Below, piece by piece: positions 1-13,300 of a stretch of 64,000 nt of DNA (position 1 is its first letter; every line of letters starts with the position of its first letter). Under the pieces are notes generated by a model. The model had not been told where the DNA came from. It saw only the letters and a program-made list of their open reading frames with translations, and did no database searches. This DNA comes from Galaxea fascicularis (taxonomy: Eukaryota > Cnidaria > Anthozoa > Scleractinia > Euphylliidae), in assembly GCA_948470475.1 (NCBI GenBank), contig OX419337.1:29878872-29942871 (forward strand), in the 5' to 3' direction. The translations under genes and the position numbers were made by a program.

Positions 1-84
1 CTGAACGGGATTTTTGCTTACTATTTGTACAAACCGTCGACCAACCGGTTTTCCCATGTAAATAGTAAACAACCCCTAATAATA

Positions 85-436
85 CACTTTATTTAAAGAG
101 GGTGGCACGGAATAGTTAAAGCAACTAATAAACTTGTGGCCCTCTGAAACACAGGTCAGCACCAGGGGTGGTCACAGCCAAGGTTCGTTACGTCCCTAGT
201 GGTTCTTTAACGTCTCACAGAATTAATTGTAGAGAGTTGTGAGACAGGACCTCCGGTTTATCGTCCTTATCCGAGAAGACTAGAAAGTCTAACCATTTGC
301 AGATGTCATTGCAAAGGAAGCACAGTCTCCTCAGTTATTTAAAGACTCCAAGTGTTGGTCCGGCCGGGGTTTGAACCCACGACCTCCCGCACGTTAGTTC
401 GGAACTCTACCAACTGAGCTAACCAGTCGGTCCCTT
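85..436 (-). repeat. tRNA-derived SINE (family 1)
   Basis: On the minus strand the 5' part reads as a tRNA-like promoter: an A-box segment TTAGCTCAGTTGGTAGAG near 400-425 and a B-box GGTTCAAACCCC near 365-376. A unique body follows and ends in CACCCTCTTTAAATAAAG near 87-105. The acceptor stem does not pair as in a true tRNA, so this is a SINE head and not a tRNA gene. The body resembles a SINE I know from coral sequences. Confidence 0.7.
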
Positions 437-916
437 TCTCGGTTCATTTCGTGGCCACCCAGTGCTACCAGCAAAATATGGCATCGATTCATTTTTTTAC
501 CGGTCAAAACCAGCCAAATTCTCTTGGTAGGTCCCGGAAACCATCCACCAAATGACCACGCTTAAAACACCGCATGTTTGGCATCTCAGCCAGCATGAAA
601 CCTCCTCCTACCTCTGGTTGCTTTCAGAGGTTTACCATTACCCACCTTCTAGCTTAACGATGCCAGCCCGGGGACTTTCAGAAGAGGAAAACGGCTCTCA
701 AAAACACTCTGACTGACCAAGCTAAGATGAAAAATTTAAGAAAACCCGCCTTTTACGAGTGGCCAGAATAAACTTGCTGAATAAGTTACTTTTGGGCACT
801 TACATGAATTACAGCTCACAACTTCTAAATGGATCCACGTTGAATTCAATGTTAGTTTACAACACATATTTATGATACAGACAGGTGGGGAGTAAACGTC
901 GAATCCGACATCGATA

Positions 917-922
917 TTTATT
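917..922 (-). promoter_or_regulatory. candidate poly(A) signal of BBS9
   Basis: AATAAA on the minus strand about 415 bases past the BBS9 stop codon. No nearer hexamer was noticed. Position fits a 3' UTR end, but there is no transcript evidence. Confidence 0.4.
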
Positions 923-1337
923 TATCTGTACATTAAATAATTTATCAAAGAATGAGCCATCTTTGCATTTAAAGATTATTTACAACATGCACATTGTTCA
1001 ATCACCAAACGTTCGTAGTGTGACCTAACAATTTGGCACCAGTGAGAGATGTACTTCTGCGTGACAGTAATGCAAGCATGTAGAGGACAGAAGTGACAGA
1101 ATGACGTGACTATATATGATTTTTTTAACAATGAAAATAAAAACAAAACTTGTGAGCACCATCCTGACACGTCCTAAAAACACTAAGTATCAGTTAAAAA
1201 CTGGTTTGTAGGCAGAATGAACCTGTAAAGAGTTACAGTATCGCGTGAAGCCTCATGGTGACTGCGTTTCTTTGCATGGCAAACTTAGTAAAGTACATCC
1301 AAGGTCATTATTGTGACAGATTGCGTGATGGATAGTG

Positions 1338-4300
1338 CTACAATGCTCTTTCGTGATCTTCGGGTACGCCATTTGTCACGGATGCTGCACCAATTCCTTT
1401 GAGCACCAGACTTTCCTCTTCAGATCCCGGAGTGACAAGCATACGCTTGTTCAGATCTGGTAGAGGCTTCTTGGAGTCGTTAAGTTGTGGTAACCGGGCC
1501 GGCTTCTTGCCGCCACCAATACTTCTCACTGACTCCGTGTCGGAGATTTCTGAAGAGCGGCTCTCGTCCGTTGTGGAGGATAAGGCATCTGGAGAGAAAA
1601 CAACAGCAATAAATACCTGGTTGGAGTGCAAACAATTTAACTGCTATATTCCTTCAGTTTGGCAGCATTCTTGATCCTCACTTGCGTTGTTATGGGTGAC
1701 AATAGGCCATTTCCGAGATCGCTTGAGCCTCTATTTCAAAGCGAGTCTAAGTGCGAAGTCTTTGTAATGAAAATGAGTTTGAACTTATTACCATCCAAAA
1801 CTTTCGCACTTAGCCTCGCTTTGAAATAGCAAGCGAACTCGGAAATGGCCCATTGGATGCGAGGTGCTTAATGAAACGTTTAACAAATGGAGATTATTGC
1901 ATTATAATTACGCTTATGATTATTACTAGTAATAATCAAAGATTAGAGAGATGCGTTCGACTATTTGGGAAAAGGACATAACATTAACTGCCAGATATTT
2001 CAGTTGACATGTTTGTTAAATCGCAAAAACATGTTATGAATGTATAACCCAATTTTGATGTTCAAGTGTTTATTTAACAATTATTCACCGACACTGAGGT
2101 GAATAATTGTTTTAGTATATACCACACAAGTTGAATAACAAGCGTTAAATTCAAATAATTTCCTCTTCGGAAACCGAAACGGGAGGCCGTTTTGTTTCTC
2201 TTCGGCTGCTCGGAGGTGAATAGTACTTTCCTAATCACCTCCGAGTTAAGCAAACAGAACGCGCGAAAAGCACTATTCACTTGTGTGGTATATACTAATA
2301 ATGGATATTGAAAAAGTTTGGTGTAACCACAATTTTAATGTTGCATACACATTATGAAAAAAATATTTGCAAAAGTTATCAGTAAAAAGTGTCTAATAAT
2401 AACTTTAACAATAACATTTTAGTTTTGGAAAAGAAAGAACTGAATGTAGTACTCTGTTTTGTTACTTATATACAATGTATCAAAACTAATATAAGACCTT
2501 AAAAAAGTGTATTGTCATTTTTTTTAATTAAGATATAATCAAAAATATTATTTCTTTGATTATTTAGTGCATTAACACATAATCAAAAAACATTTGTATT
2601 AGTTGTAGTTGCTTGTCGAATTCTGGACTGTGCTTCCTTGCTGTGCGGACTGTTATCAGGTAAGTTGCGTTGTTTAGGTTTGAAGTTAGAGTTACTGGCA
2701 TAAGGAATCTTGCGAAAGCAAATTGCGAAAGGTTATCGATGTTCGTTTGCTTCGTTTCTAGCGGAGTCGCGAAGAGAAAGTCAAACTCGACATCGTGAAA
2801 TTCGACTCCCGCTTGAAACAAAGCACATTTTTCGGGGGGAGGGGGGGGGGCAAATTGGTGTCCATGAATACATAGTCCAAAAAATGTCGATTTCGACATT
2901 ATGAACGCGTTCTTTGTCGAACGCAATTAAAGTGGCTCACAACGGTTGCACTGATAATGTACCCTTGGTCATCAGTGACTGGGCATGTGTCTGATACTAT
3001 TACTGTAGCTTTAAGAAATACTGGTATTAATTCACCGAGGTAAAAAAAAAAGGTGCTTCAAATCAGCATGAACGACTTCGGATTTGATTAAGTCTCCCCA
3101 ATAAGTAGAGCATCTGTGCTCGGCTAAAAAGATTTGAGACTAACATAAAGTGATTATTATCGGTGGAGAAATTTGCATTTCCCACAGTACCCTCCCTCCC
3201 CCCCCCCCCCTTCCTCGGGTACTAACCGGTTTCATCCTCTTCCTCCTGTATTTCATTGAGTGGTTCCAATTGAGTGACAGCCTTTTGTTGTAGCTGTTGG
3301 ACAGGTGGCTCCCCAGTCTGTGAACCCAGGTCCAATTTGCCGCCCTTGTTGAGTCTGTCGCACATCAGTGCTATGTGTTTCTTCAGTTTGCTGGTGTCTT
3401 TGGGAATTTTCATGGCCGAGAGACCAACTATGTACAGGTACAGAACAGCAACTATTAAGAGGGCATTCCGCTTAAATGCCTTGTTTTCCGTACTTTTCCT
3501 CCAAAATCTCGTCTCGATTTCATTCAATCGAAAAACGGCTCCGGCAGTAAATGTTTGTGAATTTCTTGATGAATTGTTGATTGTTTTGAAGGAATAATAA
3601 TTTGGGGGAGTTGAAATGAAGGACAATTGGAACATATTGGATTTGAAGGTGACTGAAATTAAAATTTTAAGGAATAATTAATAGAAAAACGCCAGATAGT
3701 CCGCCGCCACAACAAGGTGCCCGTGAGCCCACTGGCGGACTAACTGATTTTTGTGTATATCATTTTCTACCCTTCTTTCTTTCTTTCGTTCTCAATTTAC
3801 TCCATTTACCCACAAATCCAACCAGAATGCTCCTTTAAATATCTTAAGACTTCAAGACTTGCCCCCCCCCCCCCAACCCCTTATTCCCTTCTTTGAGTCT
3901 CTAGGTGGATTTTAAGTTATGACCTTCCAATGAGAGTTGTAAGAAAGGCATTTCAGCAGTGTTTTGTCATAGTGAGGTTATATTTTGATTGCTTTCATTC
4001 ATTTTTTGGAGTTTTAAAGTTGAGCGGGGTGGGGTGTGTTGGTACTGAATACAAACCAGCTTGGTCCTTTGCACTTTTGGCCAAACAGGTCCGTAAGAGG
4101 TGCGTAATGGCCGCATCCGTGATTTCCTCCCAGCCCTGAGACAATGAAACCATCATCAACACTAAATGAATGGTTAAATCACAATAAATGGAACTAACCA
4201 ACCTTAAAACAAACAACAAAAGCAACGTTCATTAAGTTTAGGGGATCGAGAGTAAAAATCACTACAACTGTGTGGAGCAGGAAAAACTGTTTACCGTTCT

Positions 4301-7300
4301 GAAAGGACAGTTCATTCAGTTCTGGGGACCGAAAGTAAAAATCACTACAGTTAACTGTGTGGAGCAGGACAGAATATTTAGGTTCTTAAAAGAACTTGCA
4401 CAAACGCTTACCTCAGTCTGGTTAATAGTTAACGTTTAGCCCACACTCGAGGAGAAAAAACTTCCTTCAGAAATGTTAAGTCGCGTTCTCCTCCGTATCC
4501 GTTCTCACTTCCGCAAAAATAGACGGTACATCCAACATTTACATTTTTGTTTTCGTTTCTTTCGCTTGTTTGTTAGTTTCATTTTTTAGTTTTAGGGTAA
4601 GGGCGCACTTTCCGAAGGAGTACATCAGATATGTTTATTTTTTAGAAGTGTAGAACCAACATTTCGTCTGATAGAATGACCCGTCTAGTGTCCGTCTTTA
4701 CTTGCAAGAATTCGGAGCAGGCACCGTCATTTTCAGATGACCACAGATTGCGGAAAAAACCTTTTTGAGTTTTGATCAGTGCCCTATGACAATCGCTGTT
4801 GTAAAACCACCAGAATAAGGCCATTCGACATCTATATATAGACGAAACAAAAATAATTTGCCCTTGGCAAGTGCACGCGAGAGGAACTGCGCGCCTTTAA
4901 TAAAAGTAGAGTTTGGATTGGGAAAAAAAACATACCTGATCCTCAGATTCAGAAACGTCAGGAGAGAGCGCTGTTTGTAGAACTTCAAAGTCGTTGTCTG
5001 ACATACTGGTCCACAATCTTTGATTTGATTTAAAGAACGCGCGATTAAGACTTGACCCACTTAGATAGAAAGGTCTAAGACTGCACTGGAAGTAGTCTAC
5101 TTTGGCGCGCAAATGGTCACACAAATATAGACCCTTTGCATGAATGGCGCCTAAATTTGAATAACAATACTTTGTATATCCTTAGCCTCGTACTTACGTT
5201 TCTAGACAAAGGATGTACATTGCCATTTATGCAAACGGTCTATTGCAATAGCACAATCCAACAACAACATCCTTCATTTAAAACGATATTGATTCAAGCA
5301 ACAGGACTGCTTCTGGGTCGTGTATCTAGCTAGGAGTTAAAAAGCATAACTATGGAATAGAATGTATGTAAGTAAACTTACAACAGTGGCATAACGGGGA
5401 GAAAATGAATCGTTGGTCCAGATAATCGGGAGTTCTAGAGGTGGCGAAATGTTTGATAGTGGCGTTCAACTTGCAATAGTCTAAGTGGTAAAACTAGCGA
5501 CATTCTCCAGCCAAATCTTGCTAATCAGTAGACAGTAAAGACGGTTGGTTTTTGGTGGACTTGTTGAGAGAAAAGTCAAGAACAAAACAGGACACCTGTT
5601 TTTGAAGCAAACTTTTTGCTGGGCTCCCTGGATTTCAAGGGTTTAGAGATTTTGGGCACCTAGCTACTTTTCCCCCACAGCCTTGACTTTAATTTTGATC
5701 AAGTAGCGACAATCTATACTGACAATCCATACCGCTGCAAAGAAAACCTAAAAAAAAAATTGTAAAGTGGCCAGGTTTGAGTCACATCTTGAAAAATAGC
5801 GAAAACACGGTTCGACAAATTAAAGTCAGGAAATTTTACAGTTTGTGTCCCTAGCATACACACGTCTGCAAGAATCTCTACCGATTGAGGATTTTCCGTG
5901 GACAGATTCAATGTTGGCCCATCACACTACACAGAACTTACTTGATGAGAAGATTCACCAGATGTGTCCCGCAGGATAAATTACCAGCAGCCGCCTCGAT
6001 GGCTCGTACACATTCTTCTTCGGCTTCACCTAACGCTAACAGCTAACGACACAATCAAAAGAAGCGATGTTAAACAATGTCGCATGCAATGCGTAGACCG
6101 GCATCAAGTTCAAACTCCTGCTTTAATATGTATTTCTCTTGCGTAACTTCGAAGCCAAGGTTTCCATTACGCTTTCAAGGACCTAAACTTTTTAATTCTT
6201 CCAATACAGAGATTCAGAATGCTGACAGTTTTTCTCAATTTAAGTCTAAATTAAAAACTTTTCTCCCAAACTGACTCCCTCTTCTTATTTTTTTTTTTTT
6301 GTGTGTGTGTTCTTGCGTTTAAACCTAAATGTACTCATAAATTACATAAGACACAACTACAATTTGTTACTTCATCGTTGTTTTTTTTTGTAGTCCGAAT
6401 AAGCCCTAATGGTTTCTATATGGGCATCCTCGCTTCATGTTTTCTCTTGTAGTTTGATATATGTTTATCATGTAATTTTATTAATAAAGTGGCAAAAAAT
6501 AAACTGAAACTGATATGCGTGCACAATACAATAGCTTATAAATACAAACACTACAATTATGAATTATAAACTGCTTCAGGAATGTTGTTCGGTGTACTTT
6601 TAAGCCTAAAAAAAAGCACAATAGAGTGTTTTCACCCACGTGACCAGCAGCTATATTGGTTTAATGAAACAAAAGAAAGTATTTGCATACAAATGGAGTT
6701 CAATTCCCAGAGGGTTAGCTTGGTACACCAATATGGCCGCCGTTCCTTTGTTTAGGAATACCAACATGGCCGCCGTGACGTCATGTGAAAATGCTCTATA
6801 CCTAAAATGCCGTGAGATTTTGAAACAAGTCTCAAAACCCTCGGAGCAATCGTAGACCAAGGTAATCTGCGGTCAGGTGTTCCTATTTTTTTCAGCGCGA
6901 GCGACAATCGGTCGCCGCTGACTTTCGCACGTACGCAGAATAAAAAACAAAAAAGGACACCTGATCACAGGCTCTTGTCACGAAGTTAAGACCAAGGCAA
7001 CATCAAGGAACGAGGGCTGCAAAATATAGTTTACATGTAAAGGCACCCTACAGACGCTAGATACGATAACCGTTCGTCTAGATCCAAGTGATCATGATGA
7101 TCATACCATCTAACGGTATTTACCTGTCTGTATGTGCCATCTAACAAGGTATCGAGGTTCCCAAGTGGTGCCGGGGTCTTGTCTTTGAATCTCGTTAAGA
7201 GTCTTCTTTGTATTGATCGGAACTGCTGAGCCCGCTGTGCTAAAAGCTCGCGGTATTTTGTCTGATTAAGACGTTGCTATGAGAAACAATGCCATAACTT

Positions 7301-10300
7301 ATTTGTTAACATAATTGCAATGTTTGAGAATGTTGGGAGGAACACTAGTGTCTTTCACACTTTGGATGAGCAAGACAATGCAACCAAGTTTAAAAAATGC
7401 GGTTAACACAAGTTAACACGCTATCAAGTTAAGACACATATTATCTAAGACATGGCATGCAAAATTCGTGACTGCTCGTATAAATAGCTTTTTTGTGTCT
7501 CCGGGAGCTAATAAGCTGCGCCAAGGCTAAGATGCACATCTTGTTTCTCGTCGTTGTGTTTTTTCAACTAAAGACGAAAAGAAATTCACCTCAAAGTGTG
7601 CATCTATCAGCTCATAATACTCTTGAAGTGGCAATGGGCCCATGAAGGAAGCACGGAATTGAACGGAATCCTGAAAAAATAAGACGAAGGAAATTCATTA
7701 CAAAAGTGCGCACCGAATATATTATGTCCGTGAAATATTTCGTGGAAATGAAGCTGGCATCTGAAAGAAGCCAGTCAGAAAAGTAAGCGACTAGTAGTAA
7801 TCAACTTTTAGTGAATAAATCAAAGCCTAGAAAGTGCGTTCAAGGGGATGTTGACTTTTGCATAAACCAAATTTCGTGAAGGGCAGCAAAAACAAGTCGA
7901 ATTCACAGAGGGTACATGTAAATTAGTATTGCCGGCTCCAAGTTGACTTTTTCTTAAACTGAAATAGTTAAAGAAACGTTTCCTGATGCCAAAGGCGGCA
8001 AGAATTCCGCCCAACTCCATAGATTAGTTTTGTATGCATTTTGAGACTCGTAAACGCAATCAAGATGGGAGCCATAATTACATGGTAAAAAGAAATCCTC
8101 CAATCGCATTATCGTTCTTACATGGAAAACTGGACAGTCGTCAAAAGGGTTTGTAAATTTTACAATTTTCCATTGTGAAAATACTTACAACAGCGTACCA
8201 AGAAACAGCTTTAACTAAACCGTGCAAAGGTAATTCTTACTTTGTTTTTCTTGAAATATGCCTCTAAGCGTTTACACAGCTCGTACAGAACAAGCCACAT
8301 TCCTTGAAACACCTCACACTGGATTCTGTACCTCTCTGTCGAGAACAGAGAATGTTGCAATTAATACCCTGACGACACCTTGCATTAACCAGGTCAATTC
8401 AAACACCATACATGACGTATAGCATACATAAACAAAGTCTTAAGCTTGTCGACAGACTCCAGCTGTACCTGCGATGCCTCTTTTCTGTTACTTTACGAAG
8501 AATTCCACAGAGTACGGATCAAAACCCCGAGCTATGAATGAGAAGGGGTTGAGGCGACACCTGGCGTGCATTTCTCAAAACCCCCGAAACTTTTAGGGCC
8601 TATTTTGGGTGCCATAATTTCCTTGGTATCTTAAAAACGAAGACGTTTCGAGGCATGAAATGTTGCAAAATTTGACCTTTCTTTTCTTGAAATCAAGGTA
8701 ATAGACCAGCTTTTTAGAACAAGCGGATCGCAGTTTTTAGAAACGAGTTTCCAGAAACGGGCCCTTGCCCCGGAATCCTTCCCGTCCAAATTTTCCTTCT
8801 CACACTCTTCGAGAAAGCGGAACAGATAATTCGGGGGAGTAACCATCTGCAAGCGGTGTAACTCGCGGTTCCGACGCCGTGCTTCTTTTGTGCCCTTCCT
8901 TATACATTTACTTTTTTGTTTTAGTATACTGAAAGCTCGAGAGTCGAGACGAGAAGGCAGCGTAGCCACGATAAAGAGATCTGTGCACAGGCAACCCACT
9001 CATAATAAGTGCGACCTGAGGTTACTTACGGATTTAAATCAGTAGGTAATGTTGGCGTATATCTAGAGTAAGTCAAAATAAAATAGCAATTGTCTTTAAT
9101 TTATGGTTTTCTCAAATCTCCTGCGCACTAAACAGCCAAATGTCGAAGGAGTTGCACGGCTCGAATTGACCTGCTGAATTCATAAGTTAGCCTGCCTGCT
9201 ATGAGCATTTCACGACCATTTTTATGTGACACAGAAGTTAGATCCAAAGTCATTTCGCCCACATTAAATGCCCACTGCCTCGGGTTTAAAATATCATTGA
9301 AACAGCCAATGTGATACGTACGTGACGTTTTCGAAGCAAGGATGGTGACCACAGGTCCACCATAGTACTGAATACCGACTGCCGCCATAGGAATAACAGC
9401 GTCGTTAACCATGTCTAGGAGGCCAACAACATTGGAAAAATTAATATAGTCATTACAAAAGATATGAAGACCTTAGCCGCTTTAAGGGGCTTGGGGTAAA
9501 CCGCCAGTATGACTGTTAATTTCTTTAAAAAAAACCTGAAGCTTTTCTTGGGAAAGATGATACCTTATCGCCGATCTCCTCCACTCTCACCCAACCCCCA
9601 ACAACCATTAGTTGCCTCCTAGGACAAGCCACAACACCGGGACCTTAGTTCGAGTCCTACCAAGATTCTTACGCGGAGGTGAAGGAAACAAACACGGCTA
9701 ACAGCTTGTCTCGTAACGCGGTCATCTTAACCAAGACAGAGTGCTGAACACACGGAAAGCAAGATATGAGCTCACCGAGTGGCGGTAATAAAAATGAATG
9801 ATAACAACGCTGTTATGGATCGAAGCTGGAGGAGATCAGAAACCTTCACGGAAAAAAAGCCAGTCTCACAAAGATACCGCTGGACGCATCGTTTGCAGCA
9901 CTAACTACATCAAGAGTTAGTTCATGAAACAGCGAGAGGACTCACCTGAAAATATCTCGGCAAGATTCACCGGGGGTTTGTTGGTATCTATCGTTAACTG
10001 AAAGAAAACACAGCAATTACAACAGCCATGTCCGGCCTATTGGCAATTAATTTACGGCTACTGTACTAGCAGCCGGGATACGCTAAGCCTTTCTTAGAAT
10101 TGGACACAATATATTTTAAGCGCGCCAGAAGCCTGATTGTTAACGACAGTGAACATTTTGTAAGATTACAAGAACGACAGTCACATGCCATGTGGCAGTT
10201 CTCACCTTATGATTCGCGGTTTTCATCGGAGTACAGCACTTGCAGACAACACTCATTGGAAAGTTAATATCTGCTTGGGCGACTCGTGGAGCCTCTGCCA

Positions 10301-13300
10301 AGAAGTAATGATAGAGGGAGCTGTAAGTTAACAATACGAACTTCAATCAAATCGCTACGGAGAACTCTACAACGGTGACCGGAAGTAAAGTTTCCTGGAA
10401 CGAACCACTGCGCATGTCTGACATGAGGTTCCAGTCAAACCGCTTTCGTCGACTGCAAAGCTATTGGCCTTAGTGTCTACTACGTTGGAGTTTCTTTCTT
10501 GAATTTTGCCTTTAAGTCTCGCAGACGTGTTGAATATTACAGATTAAATTTTGATATATAAAATCTATAAAACAAGCCGGCGAAGTTGCCGCACTGATCC
10601 CGTTTGCTTGTTGTAAACACATTTCGAGCCACTCGTACGCACTCATCTCGTTCTTTCTTGGTCAGAACAACCGTGTTATTGACTCTCCGTAGTGGTTCCT
10701 AAAATGTTCCGTTAATGTGTTGCTAACTGGATTTGAGGTATTGATGAAATAAAGCTTGAAACATGAAGCCGAATGACCAAACCCCCTCCCCCCCCAAAAA
10801 AAAAACACTAAGCAACGTGTATCGGAGTGTGCAAAGAACTGAGAATACATGAAATGCTTATTCAAAATGATGACGCAAAATTAGTTTATAAGCATTTCTT
10901 TATGTACTTGTTAATGGAGAAATGTGTACAAAACAATTTGTTATTATGTAATAAACTTCCATTTAAGCATTTCACAGATAGGCCTTCAAAACGTTAAAGA
11001 GGAATTCCACGCAACAACTAACCCGAGTTTGTAAGATATGTGGCTGTGACTTGAGCTCTTAACGAACAGGGAATGGATCCGCCTCGGGAGTAGAACGACA
11101 CCTCAGCAGACACAGGTTCGCTTCTGTCACCTGAAAACAAAACCGCTTTAGCGCCTGATGATGATGACAAACCAATTAAAGATGCTTTATAAAAGAGATA
11201 CTGGTTGAAATTGAGAATTGCGGTTGGTTATTTTAAATGTGGCTAAATGTAATTTAGGCTAAGTTAAAATCAAGCCAATGCTGGTCAGCGGCAGTCAGGG
11301 AATCATGCGCTTTGAGGTGACATACAGGGTTTCTCCAATCGCACGTGCTGGTCATTTCTGCTGTGTGAGGTGCTGTTTGTTTCAAGCAGCAAGCGTTCAG
11401 TAGTTCCGCTTTTTCCCCCTTCCCTTCCCTCCCTCATTGGTGGATTCAGTAAGTATAGGGTTGGTAAGTATCTCCACTGACTTAGTCAGTGTGACGGTGC
11501 CTGGTGGGTGGTGGCCGCTCGCAGAGTTGCCGTGGAGGCCTGTGTGCTCGTTGTTTGGCTACCCACACCCTCACCCCACTCCCCTAAGGCGTAAACCATG
11601 TCCTCACTCACCAATTATAGGAAACACAATGGACGATCTGTTGCACATAAGAGGGGGACTGGAGATGACACTTAGGACCACATTTTCTATTGGACTGGGA
11701 GCTTGCGACTTAAGAGAGATCTGGGAAGAGAAGTAGAAAGAACATACGATCAGGTTTCAAACCGTTTGTGACGATTAGCTGTACTTCAGTGTTTATTGGA
11801 GAGTTTAACTTATCCAGGCGTACTGAGCACATCTGACAGATTCTTGAAAGCGTCTTGAAAAAATTGCGGTCGAAGAAATTTAAAACACGACAATTTGTAC
11901 AAGACTCACAAACTGGTGGCGTTAAATGCATATCTTCAGTTTTTAATCCTTTAACTCCCAAGATCCAATTCTCCAATAATCAATTCTTCTTTCTAGCTGC
12001 TACAAAGTTAGTTGTACATTAAGAGAATTGTAAGTTAAGAGAATATGGGGTTATATCAAGATAACACCCTCTGGCTGATAAATTTGTCTATTCTCATTAC
12101 CTGTCTGCTGGACAATGGTTTGATATTATAAGGAGAAGATATATGCTTATCACTTCTGGGAGTTAAAAGGTTAAGATACCGAAATCCCTACAAGTTGCTC
12201 GAATACTGTAACGTACGTTAACTTTCTCAGAATTTTAGCGAGAGAACTGTTCGAAACATTTGCTCGATTGTTAACGCTCTTGGTAACAGGCAGATAGCAT
12301 TATATATACTGAAATAAAAACAAAACAAAAAAGCGAAGCTACACGAAGCAAAAGAGAGAACACAAAACAGCGCTACATTTACGCGCTGAGTATACATTTT
12401 ATCTGTGTCTATAGTTTTATTTGCGTTATTTTGTAATACCGTAGCTCTAAAATGACGCCTGTCTTTGTTAGTTGAGTTCTCAACGAGGTAAAAGCGATAG
12501 ACAGGCAAAGTAAGCTAAGGCTGCCAGCTTACCGTGACTGTGATTGAAGGGAATGACTCGTCATCACCGTCATCAGGTGCACTCTGCTGCTAACATAAAG
12601 GTATAGCATTACATTTTGCCCTGATACAAGCAATAATTAACTAGTAAATATTATCAATACTATATAACACCATGCTTGTTTGCAACAGTCACAATTTTAC
12701 GCATTGTAAGAACGGCTCCTTCTATTTTTTATGAGCAAACATTCATGGCATCTCGAAATTGCCGGAAAGACCTGGGTTTCTTCAGGATGGTGCTTCCTGG
12801 TACAAACGTATCCTCGCGCCGCGCCGTTTATGTGGGAAAAGCAGATCTTAGGCACTGCTAATGAAACCAGGAAAAAATTGAATGCAAATTACGTCGTTAT
12901 AATCCATTTAACAGCTCTTATTTTTGGAATTATCGCTACGTATTCCAAAGAAATGCTTTCTTTATACCTTTAATTTTTCTTTTGATTTCAACAGCCTTTA
13001 CCAAGAATTGCTCTCTGGTAAGTCATAACCATGCATCGATACCTCTATATTTGGCCCTGGGGTTATCGCTAAGGACCAGGGAAGAGGGATTTGATCCCTG
13101 GCTGATTCGAAGGAGGAAAAAAGCGTTTATACAACACCAATGACAAATCTCGGGCTACGGTTTTAGTTTCTCTGCCTCCTTCAAAAGTAAAGCCGTGGTC
13201 AAACGGCGCATGATAGTCGATGATAGTTTAAGAGCCCCGAACTATTATGAAGTAATCATCAGATATCATATGCGCGTGGTCAAACTGGAAAAAAAAACTA

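Noticed and set aside
361..436. tRNA gene
   Set aside because: A- and B-box-like segments are present but the acceptor stem does not pair, and the sequence continues into a SINE body and tail.
2564..2926. 120-codon minus-strand protein
   Set aside because: No domain, no splice support, a poly-proline stretch from a G run, and position inside a BBS9 intron. Repeat-derived or chance.
8631..8999. 122-codon minus-strand gene in a BBS9 intron
   Set aside because: Overlaps a dispersed repeat and shows no recognisable domain.
9322..9325. BBS9 exon 18 donor at GTATCA (exon start 9318)
   Set aside because: That choice breaks the reading phase into exon 19; the GTACGT donor four bases earlier keeps phase and restores the family QRYRIQ match.
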